A DNA stretch of 64,000 bases from a bacterium (GCA_030433255.1 JAUIMI010000001.1:211378-275377); one strand, 5' to 3'; positions 1 to 8,743 are shown, counted from the stretch's first letter. Numbers and translations: made by a program. Notes: generated by a model not told the origin, from the sequence alone.

Positions 1-273
1 TATTCACCTTCTAATTCCCCATAAAATGTAAAAGTATAATTAAATTTTCTTATTTTATAATTCTTTTTATTTATTTCACCATTAAAATATTCTTCATGAC
101 GTGTGAACGGTAATTTTTTATAAGAATATTTTTTCAAATCTTTCCCAGCAATCCTGAGGTAGATCTCCTTCTTCCTCAGGTAGTGTAATTGAGGCCTTAT
201 CATTATTTATACGTATTCTACCAATTGGTGATTTCCCTCTATTGCAATGAAATAAATCGAAGTTGATTTTCAT
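1..273 (-). pseudogene. Partial CDS, possibly frameshifted, unknown function
   Basis: On the minus strand an open frame starts at ATG 271-273 (MKINFDLFHC...) and reaches TAA at 118-120. A second frame, entered by skipping one base in an A6 run at about 128-133, continues without a stop to the left edge (...KKLPFTRHEEYFNGEINKK...). Both halves have protein-like composition, so one interrupted gene is plausible. A sequencing error, a real frameshift or two short genes are alternatives. The family is not recognised. A longer start at 402 is unlikely because it lies inside a palindrome. Confidence 0.35.
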
Positions 274-394
274 GTATATTATTATACATGAAAATATCTG
301 ACCCACATGCATCAGAATTGAAGTAAAAATATTTCTTACAAGACCTTGTGGTGCTTGAAGATGTGAGTACTTAACCCGAGTGGCCCGCAGTAAT

Positions 395-422
395 AAAAAC
401 ATTGATATATATCAATGTTTTT
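395..422. promoter_or_regulatory. 28-bp perfect palindrome between divergent genes
   Basis: Two 14-bp arms (AAAAACATTGATAT and its complement) meet with no loop. It lies between a leftward and a rightward gene, so it is not an ordinary convergent terminator. It could be an operator for a dimeric regulator, or a hairpin with T-runs on both strands. Confidence 0.5.
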
Positions 423-461
423 ATGTTAAAATGGTGTTGTAATAGATAATTATTTAACGAT

Positions 462-1631
462 ATGAATAAAACCCTTAAAACAATTTTACTTTTTATTATC
501 CTTGTTATTGCTGCGATTGTAGTGGCTGCTGCTATTAAATTTAATGCTTCCCAGGATGATATGTATGCTCATCATTCAAATGAGGTGGTAGAAAAAACAG
601 ATATAGATGAATATATTTTCACTACAAATACTGGTGATACTGGTGTTTTGATGTATTCGGGAGAAGACAGGGAAAATGCAACACTTTCAATACAAGGAAC
701 AACCTATCAATTAAAACGATCGCCATCAGCTTCAGGTGCTAAATATACTAATGAAGATGAATCGGTTGTGTATTGGGAACATCAAGGTGAAGCAACCATT
801 GAAGTTGAAGCAAGCTCTTATACTACAGAACACATTCAATCTGCGGATATTTTGATATTTCATATTGCTCCGTATACTCAAGAGTGTGTTGGTGTTGGGC
901 CTATGACATGTCTCGTGGTAAACGGGGAATTATTCTATGATTCAATTGAAGATTTTGAATTTGAAGAAGGAACAGAATATGAAATTACGGTTGCACGAAC
1001 TGAGCGAGAGAATGTTCCTGCAGATGCAAGTATCTACCAGTATCGACGTGTTGAGGTTTTAAAGTCAAATAAACAAGGTGATCCAGATGCCAATAAATAT
1101 GATTTAAACGAATCATGTAACGATATGGATCAAGACTGTACTGGTCCAGATGCACTCGATGATGACTCTGATGGTGATTCTATTCCTGTAGAAGTAGAAG
1201 ACGAAACAGTTATTATTAATAATGAAAACCCTCTTGCTGATTCTATATGGGAATGGAAAGAGACTATTATGAATAATGACTCAACTATTACCCCTGAAGA
1301 CAGTTCTCGTTTTATTGCAGAATTTTCTGATGATGGACGTTTTTCATCAACAACTGATTGTAATAATACTTTTGGTTCATATACCGTATCTGATGCTCGT
1401 GAGTTGCAGTTCGGACCTCTTGCTTCAACATTAATGTACTGTGAGGGTTCCCTGGAAGGATCCTATGGATCGGCTCTTGCTGAAGTAACTAGTTATATGA
1501 TTGCTGAAAATGGAAATCTTGTATTAATGCTAAAATATGATTCAGGTTCTATGATTTTTTCTCCTATAGATAATTCTGATACCGAAAAAGCTACCGATTA
1601 TAATTCAAGCAGAAGCAACAAGAGTTACTAG
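462..1631 (+). CDS. Membrane-anchored MliC / DUF4377 / META-domain protein
   Basis: This envelope protein of 389 aa has one N-terminal membrane helix (residues about 7-25) and a long extracytoplasmic part. Residues about 50-122 resemble MliC, the membrane-bound inhibitor of c-type lysozyme, including an SASGAKY signature and a YWEHQGEA strand. Residues about 125-205 resemble DUF4377 (QECVGVGPMTCLVVN, then an EYEITVARTE segment). An acidic linker (about 206-245) leads to a META/HslJ-like domain at about 258-375 with DCNNTFGSY and a TLMYCEG strand. The three domain types are usually stress or lysozyme-defence related. A protective envelope role is inference; the domain calls are by eye. Confidence 0.75.
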   Translation: MNKTLKTILLFIILVIAAIVVAAAIKFNASQDDMYAHHSNEVVEKTDIDEYIFTTNTGDTGVLMYSGEDRENATLSIQGTTYQLKRSPSASGAKYTNEDESVVYWEHQGEATIEVEASSYTTEHIQSADILIFHIAPYTQECVGVGPMTCLVVNGELFYDSIEDFEFEEGTEYEITVARTERENVPADASIYQYRRVEVLKSNKQGDPDANKYDLNESCNDMDQDCTGPDALDDDSDGDSIPVEVEDETVIINNENPLADSIWEWKETIMNNDSTITPEDSSRFIAEFSDDGRFSSTTDCNNTFGSYTVSDARELQFGPLASTLMYCEGSLEGSYGSALAEVTSYMIAENGNLVLMLKYDSGSMIFSPIDNSDTEKATDYNSSRSNKSY

Positions 1632-1644
1632 TTTCGTTTTATAC

Positions 1645-1675
1645 AAAAACAAGTTCATCCACTGAACTTGTTTTT
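1645..1675. terminator. Bidirectional terminator
   Basis: A 13-bp stem AAAAACAAGTTCA/TGAACTTGTTTTT with a 5-nt loop lies between two convergent genes. A-rich and T-rich flanks suit both strands. Confidence 0.85.
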
Positions 1676-1681
1676 TACTTT

Positions 1682-2179
1682 CTATGTAAACGTTTCAAAC
1701 CGTTCAAAATGACAGGTATACCCACCAGGATTTTTTTGTAAATAATCTTGATAATAGTTTTCTGCTGGCCAGAATATAGTAAATGGTTCCAGCGTTGTTA
1801 CAACCAGATCATTCCACTTACCTGATTTATTAACAGTTTTAATAAAATGTTCTGCTGTTTGTTTTTCATCTTCATCTTGGTAAAAGATGGCTGATCGATA
1901 CGATAGACCTCTATCATTACCTTGCTGGTTTAACGTTGTGGGATTATGTATTCTAAAAAAATAATCTAATATTTTTTCAAATGATGTCTGTTCTATGTTG
2001 TAAGTTAATTCTAATCCCTCTGCATGACCTGGGTGATATTCGTACGTAGGATTTTCATTTTGCCCACCAAGGTAGCCAACCTCAGTGTCAATAATTCCAG
2101 GTTGAGTTCTGAATAGTTCTTCCATCCCCCAAAAACAACCACCAGAAATATATGCTTTTTTAATCATGTTATCCTTCAT
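1682..2179 (-). CDS. msrA: Peptide methionine-S-sulfoxide reductase MsrA
   Basis: This cytosolic repair enzyme reduces methionine-S-sulfoxide in proteins. The GCFWG active-site motif is at residues 14-18 with nucleophile Cys15, and a resolving-type Cys156 lies in GGYTCH. Length 165 aa is typical of single-domain MsrA. The usual HAEVV segment reads HAEGLEL, a mild deviation. The start is supported by a TATAAT box 7 nt upstream on the minus strand, which favours this ATG over the internal one at codon 5. No MsrB is adjacent. Confidence 0.95.
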   Translation of the reverse strand: MKDNMIKKAYISGGCFWGMEELFRTQPGIIDTEVGYLGGQNENPTYEYHPGHAEGLELTYNIEQTSFEKILDYFFRIHNPTTLNQQGNDRGLSYRSAIFYQDEDEKQTAEHFIKTVNKSGKWNDLVVTTLEPFTIFWPAENYYQDYLQKNPGGYTCHFERFETFT

Positions 2180-2186
2180 AATCTAC

Positions 2187-2192
2187 ATTATA
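2187..2192 (-). promoter_or_regulatory. -10 box of msrA
   Basis: TATAAT on the minus strand lies 7 nt before the msrA start codon, which predicts a leaderless or nearly leaderless transcript. Confidence 0.6.
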
Positions 2193-2230
2193 AAATATTT
2201 TTAAAGGCTTGTTTTTAAATATACGAGGGT

Positions 2231-2236
2231 TACAAT
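2231..2236 (+). promoter_or_regulatory. -10 box of GH18-like gene
   Basis: TACAAT ends 6 nt before the ATG at 2243, a leaderless arrangement. Confidence 0.5.
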
Positions 2237-2242
2237 AAAAGC

Positions 2243-3268
2243 ATGAATAATACTAAAAAATTACTTTCGTTTGTGGTTGTATCGCTATTACTACAACCCT
2301 CTTTTGTTTCAGCAAAAAAAACTGATGAGAATATTTTCTACTATTTTCCTAATGGAAATGGTTTTGAATCAGTAGAAAAACAGTATCGAGATATTGATAT
2401 ATTGGCTCCTCAAATATATTTTGTTGGAACACAATTACAGTTAGTAAAATCTGAAGAAGATGTAATTTTAACCTTAGCAGAAAAGAAGCGTATTGATGTT
2501 ATGCCACTTGTTATACAAGCTAACTTTGATAAATCTCTCATGACTCAGTTATTAAATGATGAAGATGCACAAGATGAAATCATTGACCATTTAATTGAGG
2601 ATGCTCAGAAGTATGACTATATTGGTTATCAATATGATTTTGAAAACATCAACCACCTTGATAGAGAAAAGTACGTTGATTTTGTTGAAAAAACATATAA
2701 AGCAATGCGAAAAAAAGATTTATTATTTAGCGTTGCAGTAATTCCAAGAACAACTGATTATGATAAAAATTCTTTGAATCAAGATTGGAGTTCAGGATAT
2801 GGTTATGAAGGGTTGGCAGAACATAGCGATTTTCTAAGCATTATGTCTTATGATGATCCAAAATCAAAAGGACCTGTATCTTCTATGGAATACCTAGAGA
2901 ATGTTCTTTCTTATACACAACGGTTTGTGCCTGATGATAAAATATCACTTGGAATTCCATTGTACTGTTGGCAGTATGAGATTGGTAATTCAAAAAAGAT
3001 TGCTAACGTAACATATCCAATTTCTGCAGCTACTCAGGAAAAATATAAAAATTACGGCGTACTCAGTACTTATGTTGATGGAGAATATGAAACTGAGGTA
3101 TTTCTCTTCATTAAGCCAAAAGATAATTCATATGCATTAAATATTATTTGGTGTGATAATAAACAAAGTATTGAGGTAAAGCAAAAATTTGCAGAAAAAG
3201 AAAATCTACGCGGGCTTTCGTTTTGGGCACTTGGGCAAGAAGATCCTAATATCTGGGATCTGTTCTAA
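2243..3268 (+). CDS. Secreted GH18-like (YaaH-type) glycoside hydrolase
   Basis: A signal peptide (residues 1 to about 24) precedes a 341-aa TIM-barrel-like protein. The strand-4 segment IGYQYDFENI (127-136) matches the IDFENI form seen in spore-germination YaaH-type GH18 enzymes. Asp132 and Glu134 occupy the DxE catalytic positions; the two upstream Asp of classical chitinases are absent. Other family-like strands are SIMSYD, LGIPLY and GLSFWALG near the C-terminus. Peptidoglycan or another GlcNAc polymer is the likely substrate, by family analogy only. Confidence 0.75.
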   Translation: MNNTKKLLSFVVVSLLLQPSFVSAKKTDENIFYYFPNGNGFESVEKQYRDIDILAPQIYFVGTQLQLVKSEEDVILTLAEKKRIDVMPLVIQANFDKSLMTQLLNDEDAQDEIIDHLIEDAQKYDYIGYQYDFENINHLDREKYVDFVEKTYKAMRKKDLLFSVAVIPRTTDYDKNSLNQDWSSGYGYEGLAEHSDFLSIMSYDDPKSKGPVSSMEYLENVLSYTQRFVPDDKISLGIPLYCWQYEIGNSKKIANVTYPISAATQEKYKNYGVLSTYVDGEYETEVFLFIKPKDNSYALNIIWCDNKQSIEVKQKFAEKENLRGLSFWALGQEDPNIWDLF

Positions 3269-3290
3269 ATCACCGTAAGGTGGTTTTTTG
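3266..3290 (+). terminator. Weak terminator
   Basis: A short stem around CACC-GTAA-GGTG with one outer mismatch is followed by a T-run, immediately after the stop codon. Confidence 0.5.
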
Positions 3291-3338
3291 TTTTTTAAAT
3301 AAAAAATGATATAATAAAAAAAATAAAATTACATACAA

Positions 3339-3998
3339 ATGGAAAAACTATTTTATGGAATACGAAATCAAGCGTATGTTATGAGTATAAAAATACGATT
3401 ACACAGAAGAAAAATACTCCAATATGTGGTTCTCGTTGCTCATATTATTTCTGCTGTTTGCATGAAGGTGTACGGTGAAGATGATGCTTTTCGATACTAT
3501 ATTTTTACGTGGGGCCTAGGAACCATCATACTTGCAACGTTGTTTGTTAAACGGGTTACAAAACGGTTAAAACGTTTCTTTAAATCTTCACTTAAAAAAA
3601 ATTTCCGAGATCTAAAATGGGGTTTCATTATAGCATTGGCTGGTTTTGGTTTTGTTCTTGCTCTGCAATTTTGGAATGTTATTAGCATCGTTGTTGTTAA
3701 AAATTCTTTTAACGCATTGTTTCTTTTGTACCCTGTATCAGTTGCGGGACAGCAATTTATTTATACCTTGCAACCGAGAGTTCTCTATAGAGATTATCCT
3801 AAATGGAAATTTATGGTTTGCTCAGTATTATTTTTTACCTGTGCGCATTTGGGTTTCCCAATGTCATCGTGGTTACTTGCTTCAGTCTGTATTGCAATAC
3901 CAACAGCATGGCTCGTTGCGTATAAAAATAACTTTACTGCTGCGTATATACTTCATCTAACTATCGGTATATTTGCCTTGGTTAATGGTTTTGTTTAA
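3339..3998 (+). CDS. CPBP (CAAX protease)-like membrane protein, degenerate
   Basis: This 219-aa protein has about six hydrophobic segments. Its C-terminal half has the CPBP pattern: a motif-1-like segment GQQFIYTLQPRVLYRD, a second segment FTCAHLG with the conserved His, and a third His in ILHLTIG. The metal-binding Glu-Glu pair expected in motif 1 reads Gln-Gln, so proteolytic activity is doubtful. TATAAT lies about 23 nt upstream. A non-catalytic CPBP relative is the best guess. Confidence 0.5.
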   Translation: MEKLFYGIRNQAYVMSIKIRLHRRKILQYVVLVAHIISAVCMKVYGEDDAFRYYIFTWGLGTIILATLFVKRVTKRLKRFFKSSLKKNFRDLKWGFIIALAGFGFVLALQFWNVISIVVVKNSFNALFLLYPVSVAGQQFIYTLQPRVLYRDYPKWKFMVCSVLFFTCAHLGFPMSSWLLASVCIAIPTAWLVAYKNNFTAAYILHLTIGIFALVNGFV

Positions 3999-4003
3999 AA
4001 AAT

Positions 4004-4028
4004 AAAGTCCTTACATATTAAGGACTTT
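4004..4028 (+). terminator. Terminator
   Basis: A 10-bp stem AAAGTCCTTA/TAAGGACTTT with a 5-nt loop and following T-rich bases lies just after the stop. Confidence 0.8.
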
Positions 4029-4098
4029 TCATTTTCACTTTCTTGTATTGTTTTGATATAATGAGTTTGTTAATAAATAATTAATTTAAATAATACGT

Positions 4099-4425
4099 AT
4101 GGCAACAAAACAAGAGCTCGTAATGGAAAAATACGCAGCACAATTAAAAAAAGTAGGAGTTCCTGTAAATAAAGCACTTCTTGAAAATGTTACAAAAGGA
4201 CTTGGCGTAGCAAATTATAAACTTGATTCAATGTTCGTTGCGGCAAGTGATAAAAAAGAGCTTGAGACTGTTTATAAAAATTTTATTGTGAAAAAGTGTG
4301 CAGTTAAAGATGAAAAGAAAGGTCAAAAAGCACTAGAATTTGCAGTAGAAAAAATGTCAGGAGTACGAAAAAAATATCGAGGAGCGTTCTACTACATTAT
4401 CGCTAAAAAATTAGGGATTAAATAA
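4099..4425 (+). CDS. DUF2853 family protein
   Basis: This small basic cytosolic protein of 108 aa matches the DUF2853 layout: an N-terminal KYAAQLKKVGV helix, then LLENVTKGLG, an ASDKKELETV segment, and a C-terminal KYRGAFYYIIAKKLG. The family function is unknown. A TATAAT about 37 nt upstream gives it a short AT-rich leader, unlike the mostly leaderless neighbours. It stands alone between terminators. Confidence 0.85.
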   Translation: MATKQELVMEKYAAQLKKVGVPVNKALLENVTKGLGVANYKLDSMFVAASDKKELETVYKNFIVKKCAVKDEKKGQKALEFAVEKMSGVRKKYRGAFYYIIAKKLGIK

Positions 4426-4446
4426 AACACTACATTGTAGTGTTTT
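4424..4446. terminator. Bidirectional terminator
   Basis: A near-perfect inverted repeat AAAACACTACA/TGTAGTGTTTT sits between convergent genes with T-runs on both strands. Confidence 0.85.
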
Positions 4447-5155
4447 ATTTTTTGTAAAAACCTCGCTTCTTTTTTGAATATATAGAGAAAACATCTTGAA
4501 GTGTTTGTACATAATCTCTAAACCCAACATGGTTTCTTTTGGGGTTGTTCCAGTTAACAGGGATTTCTTTGATTTTTATATTATTTTCTGTTGCAATAGT
4601 AATCATTTCCATATCAAAGCTAAATTTACTTTGAGTTAGTTTCTCAAGAAACAATTGCTTGTGTTTGTTTTGAAACATTTTAAATCCACGTTGAGTATCT
4701 TGGACATTAATATGTAAAATATATTTTGGTATATTCCTACTTATTTTTCTCAAGAGCCTTCTCCATAAAAAACTTTCATCATGAACTTTGGCATATTTTA
4801 AATATATTGAAGCAATTACAAATTCTTCTTTTTGTTGAAGAAAAACATCACTATAACTAATATCAACTGAATTATCAGCATCCATAAATAATATTTTTTC
4901 ACCAATCGATTGTTCTATTCCACTGCGAACCGCATATCCTTTCCCTTTATTTATGTCATAAGAGACAAGACTGATATTGTTATAGGAACGGGCAATCGCA
5001 CGAGCTATTTTTTCAGTATCATCAGTTGATCCATCATTCACTATTATTACTTCATAGGTAATATGTTTTGATTGAAAATGGTGAATAATTCTTTGTATAG
5101 TTGAATCTAAATAACGTGATTCATTATATGTAGGGATAATTATTGATAGGTTCAT
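4445..5155 (-). CDS. Family 2 glycosyltransferase (DPM1/ALG5-like)
   Basis: This GT-A enzyme probably transfers a sugar from a nucleotide sugar to a polyprenyl phosphate. Visible motifs are SIIIPTYNE at the N-terminus, VNDGSTDDT, the metal-binding FMDADNS, and a QDTQRGFKMF segment typical of dolichyl-phosphate sugar transferases. Length is 236 aa, without the C-terminal membrane helices of some relatives. It is the last gene of a three-gene leftward operon and starts 2 nt after the GtrA gene. The lipid-linked product could feed the GT-C protein upstream. Sugar specificity cannot be told. Confidence 0.85.
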   Translation of the reverse strand: MNLSIIIPTYNESRYLDSTIQRIIHHFQSKHITYEVIIVNDGSTDDTEKIARAIARSYNNISLVSYDINKGKGYAVRSGIEQSIGEKILFMDADNSVDISYSDVFLQQKEEFVIASIYLKYAKVHDESFLWRRLLRKISRNIPKYILHINVQDTQRGFKMFQNKHKQLFLEKLTQSKFSFDMEMITIATENNIKIKEIPVNWNNPKRNHVGFRDYVQTLQDVFSIYSKKKRGFYKK

Positions 5156-5157
5156 GA

Positions 5158-5571
5158 TTATTTTTTGAAAACAATATATTTGTATCCGATGAAATTTACT
5201 ATCATAGCAGCAATACTACCAGCTACTGCAGATATATTTTTTACAAATAGATCTGATAGATTTGAATGAGATAAATATTCGAACATCATCGCACCAATAA
5301 ATGAATTTATAACTAAACTAATACAAGAAATTATAATAAATACAAGTATTTTGTTGCGTGTATTACTCTTAAATACAAAGTATTTATTTAAATAAAAACT
5401 CAAAATAACTGCACATAAAAATGAGAATGATTTGCTAATAATAAATTCTGTTGTTGTTGGTGTGTTACTAAAAACAATCAATGAAATAATATTAAATATA
5501 CCTAAATCAACTAGAGTATTAAGAACTCCCACGATACCGAATCGTAAAAATTGTTGAATAAATTTAATCAT
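5158..5571 (-). CDS. GtrA-like membrane protein
   Basis: This 137-aa protein has four predicted membrane helices and the GtrA opening FLRFGIVGVLNTLVDLGIF. GtrA-type proteins are thought to flip polyprenyl-phosphate-linked sugars across the membrane. Its start overlaps the end of the upstream GT-C gene by 8 nt and the downstream GT2 gene follows after 2 nt. That tight coupling is consistent with a GT2-synthesis, GtrA-flip, GT-C-transfer series. Confidence 0.9.
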   Translation of the reverse strand: MIKFIQQFLRFGIVGVLNTLVDLGIFNIISLIVFSNTPTTTEFIISKSFSFLCAVILSFYLNKYFVFKSNTRNKILVFIIISCISLVINSFIGAMMFEYLSHSNLSDLFVKNISAVAGSIAAMIVNFIGYKYIVFKK

Positions 5572-8059
5572 GTTTATTTGGAATTATTACTAATAAACAA
5601 AATAGTGTTAGAAAAAATATACTAATATATATTCCCATACGATCATATTTATTTCGTGTGAATAATAATGATACCTCCTGAGTATCAGTAAAAACGAGAC
5701 TAAATACTGGGCTTGTCATGTATACCTTTTTATTGATATCTGAATTTTTCCAAAGAGGGAAATACGTTGAAGAAATACGTATTGGTATTTCTTTGTTTGG
5801 TATTTCAGATAAAGAAAGATGTATTTTAGAGTTGTCGATAAACGAGTTATCTATATTAGTATTTATATTAGGAACACTTATTTTATTAACCTCAAGTGTT
5901 GATAGAAGCCGTGGAATATCAATTTCAGAAACCCCTACAGGATTCATAATTGTTATGTTTTTATCTTTGATTGCACTTAATTTTTTAAAAAGTGGATCAG
6001 ACGAAGGGTAGAGAATTAGTGCTCTATTATTTTTTAGGTATGTATTGAGATTTTTCAATGCCTGCTTCTCATCTTTATATTGGTACTCAACAAGCACGAT
6101 AGAACTGTAGCGCTCAAGACTTTCTGTATCTATATATTTTTCTTTAGGGAATACCATAGGTAAATCAAAATTACCTTCTCTGAACCAAAACTCTTGTAAC
6201 CTCATCCAATCAAGACCGTTTTCTTCTCTGTCTTTGGTTTTGAGTTCTGTAAAAACTAAATTTGGGTAATAGGGAAGAATTTGAGCATACTCGTTCTTTT
6301 GCGTTCTTTCGTAGATATTCCATGTATCACTTGAATATATTTTATTGAGGTATAGGCTATATTTTTCAATTCTTTTTAGTTCTGGTTGAGTAAAAAAAAC
6401 AAAGTACCTTATGTTATACATATCCGATCGAGATATCTTTCTATTAATATTTTCTTCGGAAAAATATTCTGTATTTTCTTCGTCACATAGGTAACAGGTC
6501 ACACCAAAATCTTCGTTGGTTAAACTGAAGGTGTTGCGCAGCATCGGAATAAAAATTGAATGAATACTTGATTCTCTAAATACCGTCCAGATTGTTTGAT
6601 GTGCTGGGTTTGAACCTAAGAGCGCAGCAAGTGCATAATGATCAGGTAGTATCTCGACCCTGGAGATAGAACCAATCAAATGACTTGGAACCATTTGTTT
6701 ATCTGAGATTGGTTTTATTAATCTGTTTGTTTCAAAAAAAGATTGTCTTTCTTTTTCTGACATGGCTGCATAAGGGTCTTCAGTTATTCTTTGAGGTTGT
6801 TGTGTTGTTATTACTTCAACAAGACTTCTTCCGTCAATAGATTCTTCTAGTGTATCTACTACTTTATATATATCTGTTGATGAAGTAGGGTAGGTACCTA
6901 TAAAGTTGTGGAGAATACCAAAATGAGGATAAAGAATAAGTAAAGATATCACTACGAGCCCTCCTTTTTTCCATTTTTGAATCTGGGTATTAAGAAGAAT
7001 TTGAGCGTATCCAGTACTTGCTAATATCCCAGCAATAAGAAAAATAAATGGAATATTTCTATTCGCTTGTATAGGAAGTCCTGGGAGAATTATCTGTAAA
7101 GGTAAGAAAAATATGAGAAGGCTTGCTATGACAAAAAATATTTTAATATAAATATTTTTATTGAGTATTTTTTGTGATTTGATAAAAAGAAAAATTCCCA
7201 AAAGGATAACAATCCAAATCTCCAATGAGATTGAACCAAATACATTAGAGCTAAGGGTTTTTGTAGTACTGTATTGATAGTTACTTAAAAATGGAATGTA
7301 CCAAATACTTGCTAACCCAACCGAGAAAATTCCGTGATATACCCAGAATAATATTTTTTTAAATTCAAATTTTTTTGAAAATATATCAACACAAGCCGAA
7401 CAGCAAAAAGTAAGAAATGCGACTTGGACCACATGTGCATTAGATAAGAGTACTAGTGTTAAAAGAAAAATAGATACTAAGACTTCTTTTCTTGTTGATG
7501 TATGTGAAAGTTTGATGATGTGAGGTAACCATAAAAAAAATAACCATCCACCAACGAGTTGAGTAACAAGTCCAGAATTAAAACTTGCTACAATAGATAG
7601 ACCTAAGGTTCCGCCGCTACTATCGCTTAGCCCTAATAGAAAAATAGTTAGCAGTCCTGAAATAAGGGAGGGTAGGTACGAGCGTGTTAAAAGATAACTT
7701 CCTCTATATATTAAAATTGGAAAGCTGATTGTTGTAAATAAGAGCACTCCTTTAAAAATTACAGCAATAGAGATATTTGTAAGTGAATGAATCCAAGCAA
7801 TTAAAAAGTAAAATAGTGGAGGATAAAATAATGGGAAAGGCATGCCAGCATAATAATTTGGTACCCATCCGTATATGTTTGGGAATATATTTTGAGCATA
7901 ATATTTGGTAATAGCATAATGAGAAGTACCATCCCATCCACCAATTAATTCTGCATTAAAATAGTTGATAAAAAAATCACCAAAAAATAACCACATTAAC
8001 CCAATAAGAAGTAAGGAGTTTATGAGGTGCATAATGTTACTTTTTTTAAAGATATTCAT
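5564..8059 (-). CDS. Large GT-C-like membrane protein (6-PTPS-related family)
   Basis: An 831-aa protein has about ten or more membrane helices in residues 10-385, a long extracytoplasmic region (about 390-800) and one C-terminal helix. The N-terminal signature WDGTSHYAITKYYAQN, then GMPFPLFYPPLFY, matches the PTPS-related membrane family often annotated with O-antigen ligase or GT-C transferases. The acidic and aromatic residues in the first outside loop fit a GT-C active site. It begins the operon with GtrA and GT2. TATAAT lies 8 nt before its ATG. Surface sugar transfer is inference from family and context. Confidence 0.75.
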   Translation of the reverse strand: MNIFKKSNIMHLINSLLLIGLMWLFFGDFFINYFNAELIGGWDGTSHYAITKYYAQNIFPNIYGWVPNYYAGMPFPLFYPPLFYFLIAWIHSLTNISIAVIFKGVLLFTTISFPILIYRGSYLLTRSYLPSLISGLLTIFLLGLSDSSGGTLGLSIVASFNSGLVTQLVGGWLFFLWLPHIIKLSHTSTRKEVLVSIFLLTLVLLSNAHVVQVAFLTFCCSACVDIFSKKFEFKKILFWVYHGIFSVGLASIWYIPFLSNYQYSTTKTLSSNVFGSISLEIWIVILLGIFLFIKSQKILNKNIYIKIFFVIASLLIFFLPLQIILPGLPIQANRNIPFIFLIAGILASTGYAQILLNTQIQKWKKGGLVVISLLILYPHFGILHNFIGTYPTSSTDIYKVVDTLEESIDGRSLVEVITTQQPQRITEDPYAAMSEKERQSFFETNRLIKPISDKQMVPSHLIGSISRVEILPDHYALAALLGSNPAHQTIWTVFRESSIHSIFIPMLRNTFSLTNEDFGVTCYLCDEENTEYFSEENINRKISRSDMYNIRYFVFFTQPELKRIEKYSLYLNKIYSSDTWNIYERTQKNEYAQILPYYPNLVFTELKTKDREENGLDWMRLQEFWFREGNFDLPMVFPKEKYIDTESLERYSSIVLVEYQYKDEKQALKNLNTYLKNNRALILYPSSDPLFKKLSAIKDKNITIMNPVGVSEIDIPRLLSTLEVNKISVPNINTNIDNSFIDNSKIHLSLSEIPNKEIPIRISSTYFPLWKNSDINKKVYMTSPVFSLVFTDTQEVSLLFTRNKYDRMGIYISIFFLTLFCLLVIIPNKHD

Positions 8060-8067
8060 GTTTGTAA

Positions 8068-8073
8068 ATTATA
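8068..8073 (-). promoter_or_regulatory. -10 box of surface-glycosylation operon
   Basis: TATAAT on the minus strand ends 8 nt before the GT-C gene's ATG. Confidence 0.55.
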
Positions 8074-8112
8074 ACATGTTGTTAGTGTCTTTATTTTTTT
8101 TACGTTGTTGTG

Positions 8113-8118
8113 TACACT
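8113..8118 (+). promoter_or_regulatory. -10 box of pilin-like gene
   Basis: TACACT lies 8 nt before ATG 8127 and supports that start over the far upstream one in the same frame. Confidence 0.4.
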
Positions 8119-8126
8119 GTAAAGGT

Positions 8127-8720
8127 ATGATAAAAACATTCAAAAAAGGTTTTACCTTAATAGAACTTCTCGTTGTTATTGCTATTATAGGCGTACTAAC
8201 AACTATTGTTGTTTCTGAACTATCTCAAGCTCGAGAAAAAGCAAAAATTGCACGAATGACACAAGAAATCAGATCATTTCAAAACGCATTAGAGCTTTAT
8301 TATGCAGATAATGGAGAATATCCTTTTCATGGTGACTCAGCGCATAATTATTATATAATTACTCCTACAAACACAGCTAACGGTCTCTACTATGATGATT
8401 TACGGACTAAAATGGAACCTTATTTTAATTTAGATGAAATGTTTGATGATTTACCAAACTCATTTCAAGGTAGTTTTGTTTTTAGTCCTGTATATAATCC
8501 TAGCTCATGTCCTAATCAGGCCCCTGGAGGAAATTTGCAAACCTATGCATTTACCTTTACTACTTTTGAACAAGAATTGGATCCGTATACAGGAGGTTCT
8601 TATATCACATCTTTTAATAACTCTCCTATTATTGATGCGTATTATGTTAATTCAACATATTCTTCATCAGGTCATTTTGGCTCATATTATCGACACAACC
8701 ATTGTGCATCACTTAATTAA
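8127..8720 (+). CDS. Type IV pilin-like protein
   Basis: The protein begins MIKTFKKGFTLIELLVV, a class III prepilin signal cut between Gly and Phe, with Glu5 of the mature chain present. The N-terminal helix continues through residue about 30, followed by an AREKAKIARMTQEIR segment and a Tyr-rich C-terminal domain (GEYPFHG, many Ser/Tyr/Asn). The start was chosen because earlier in-frame codons encode sequence overlapping the divergent gene. It is away from the main pilus locus but would be processed by the same PilD. About 197 aa. Confidence 0.85.
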   Translation: MIKTFKKGFTLIELLVVIAIIGVLTTIVVSELSQAREKAKIARMTQEIRSFQNALELYYADNGEYPFHGDSAHNYYIITPTNTANGLYYDDLRTKMEPYFNLDEMFDDLPNSFQGSFVFSPVYNPSSCPNQAPGGNLQTYAFTFTTFEQELDPYTGGSYITSFNNSPIIDAYYVNSTYSSSGHFGSYYRHNHCASLN

Positions 8721-8743
8721 AAAACACCTAATCGGTGTTTTTT
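8719..8743. terminator. Bidirectional terminator
   Basis: Stem AAAAAACACC/GGTGTTTTTT with a 5-nt loop overlaps the stop codons of both convergent genes. Confidence 0.9.
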
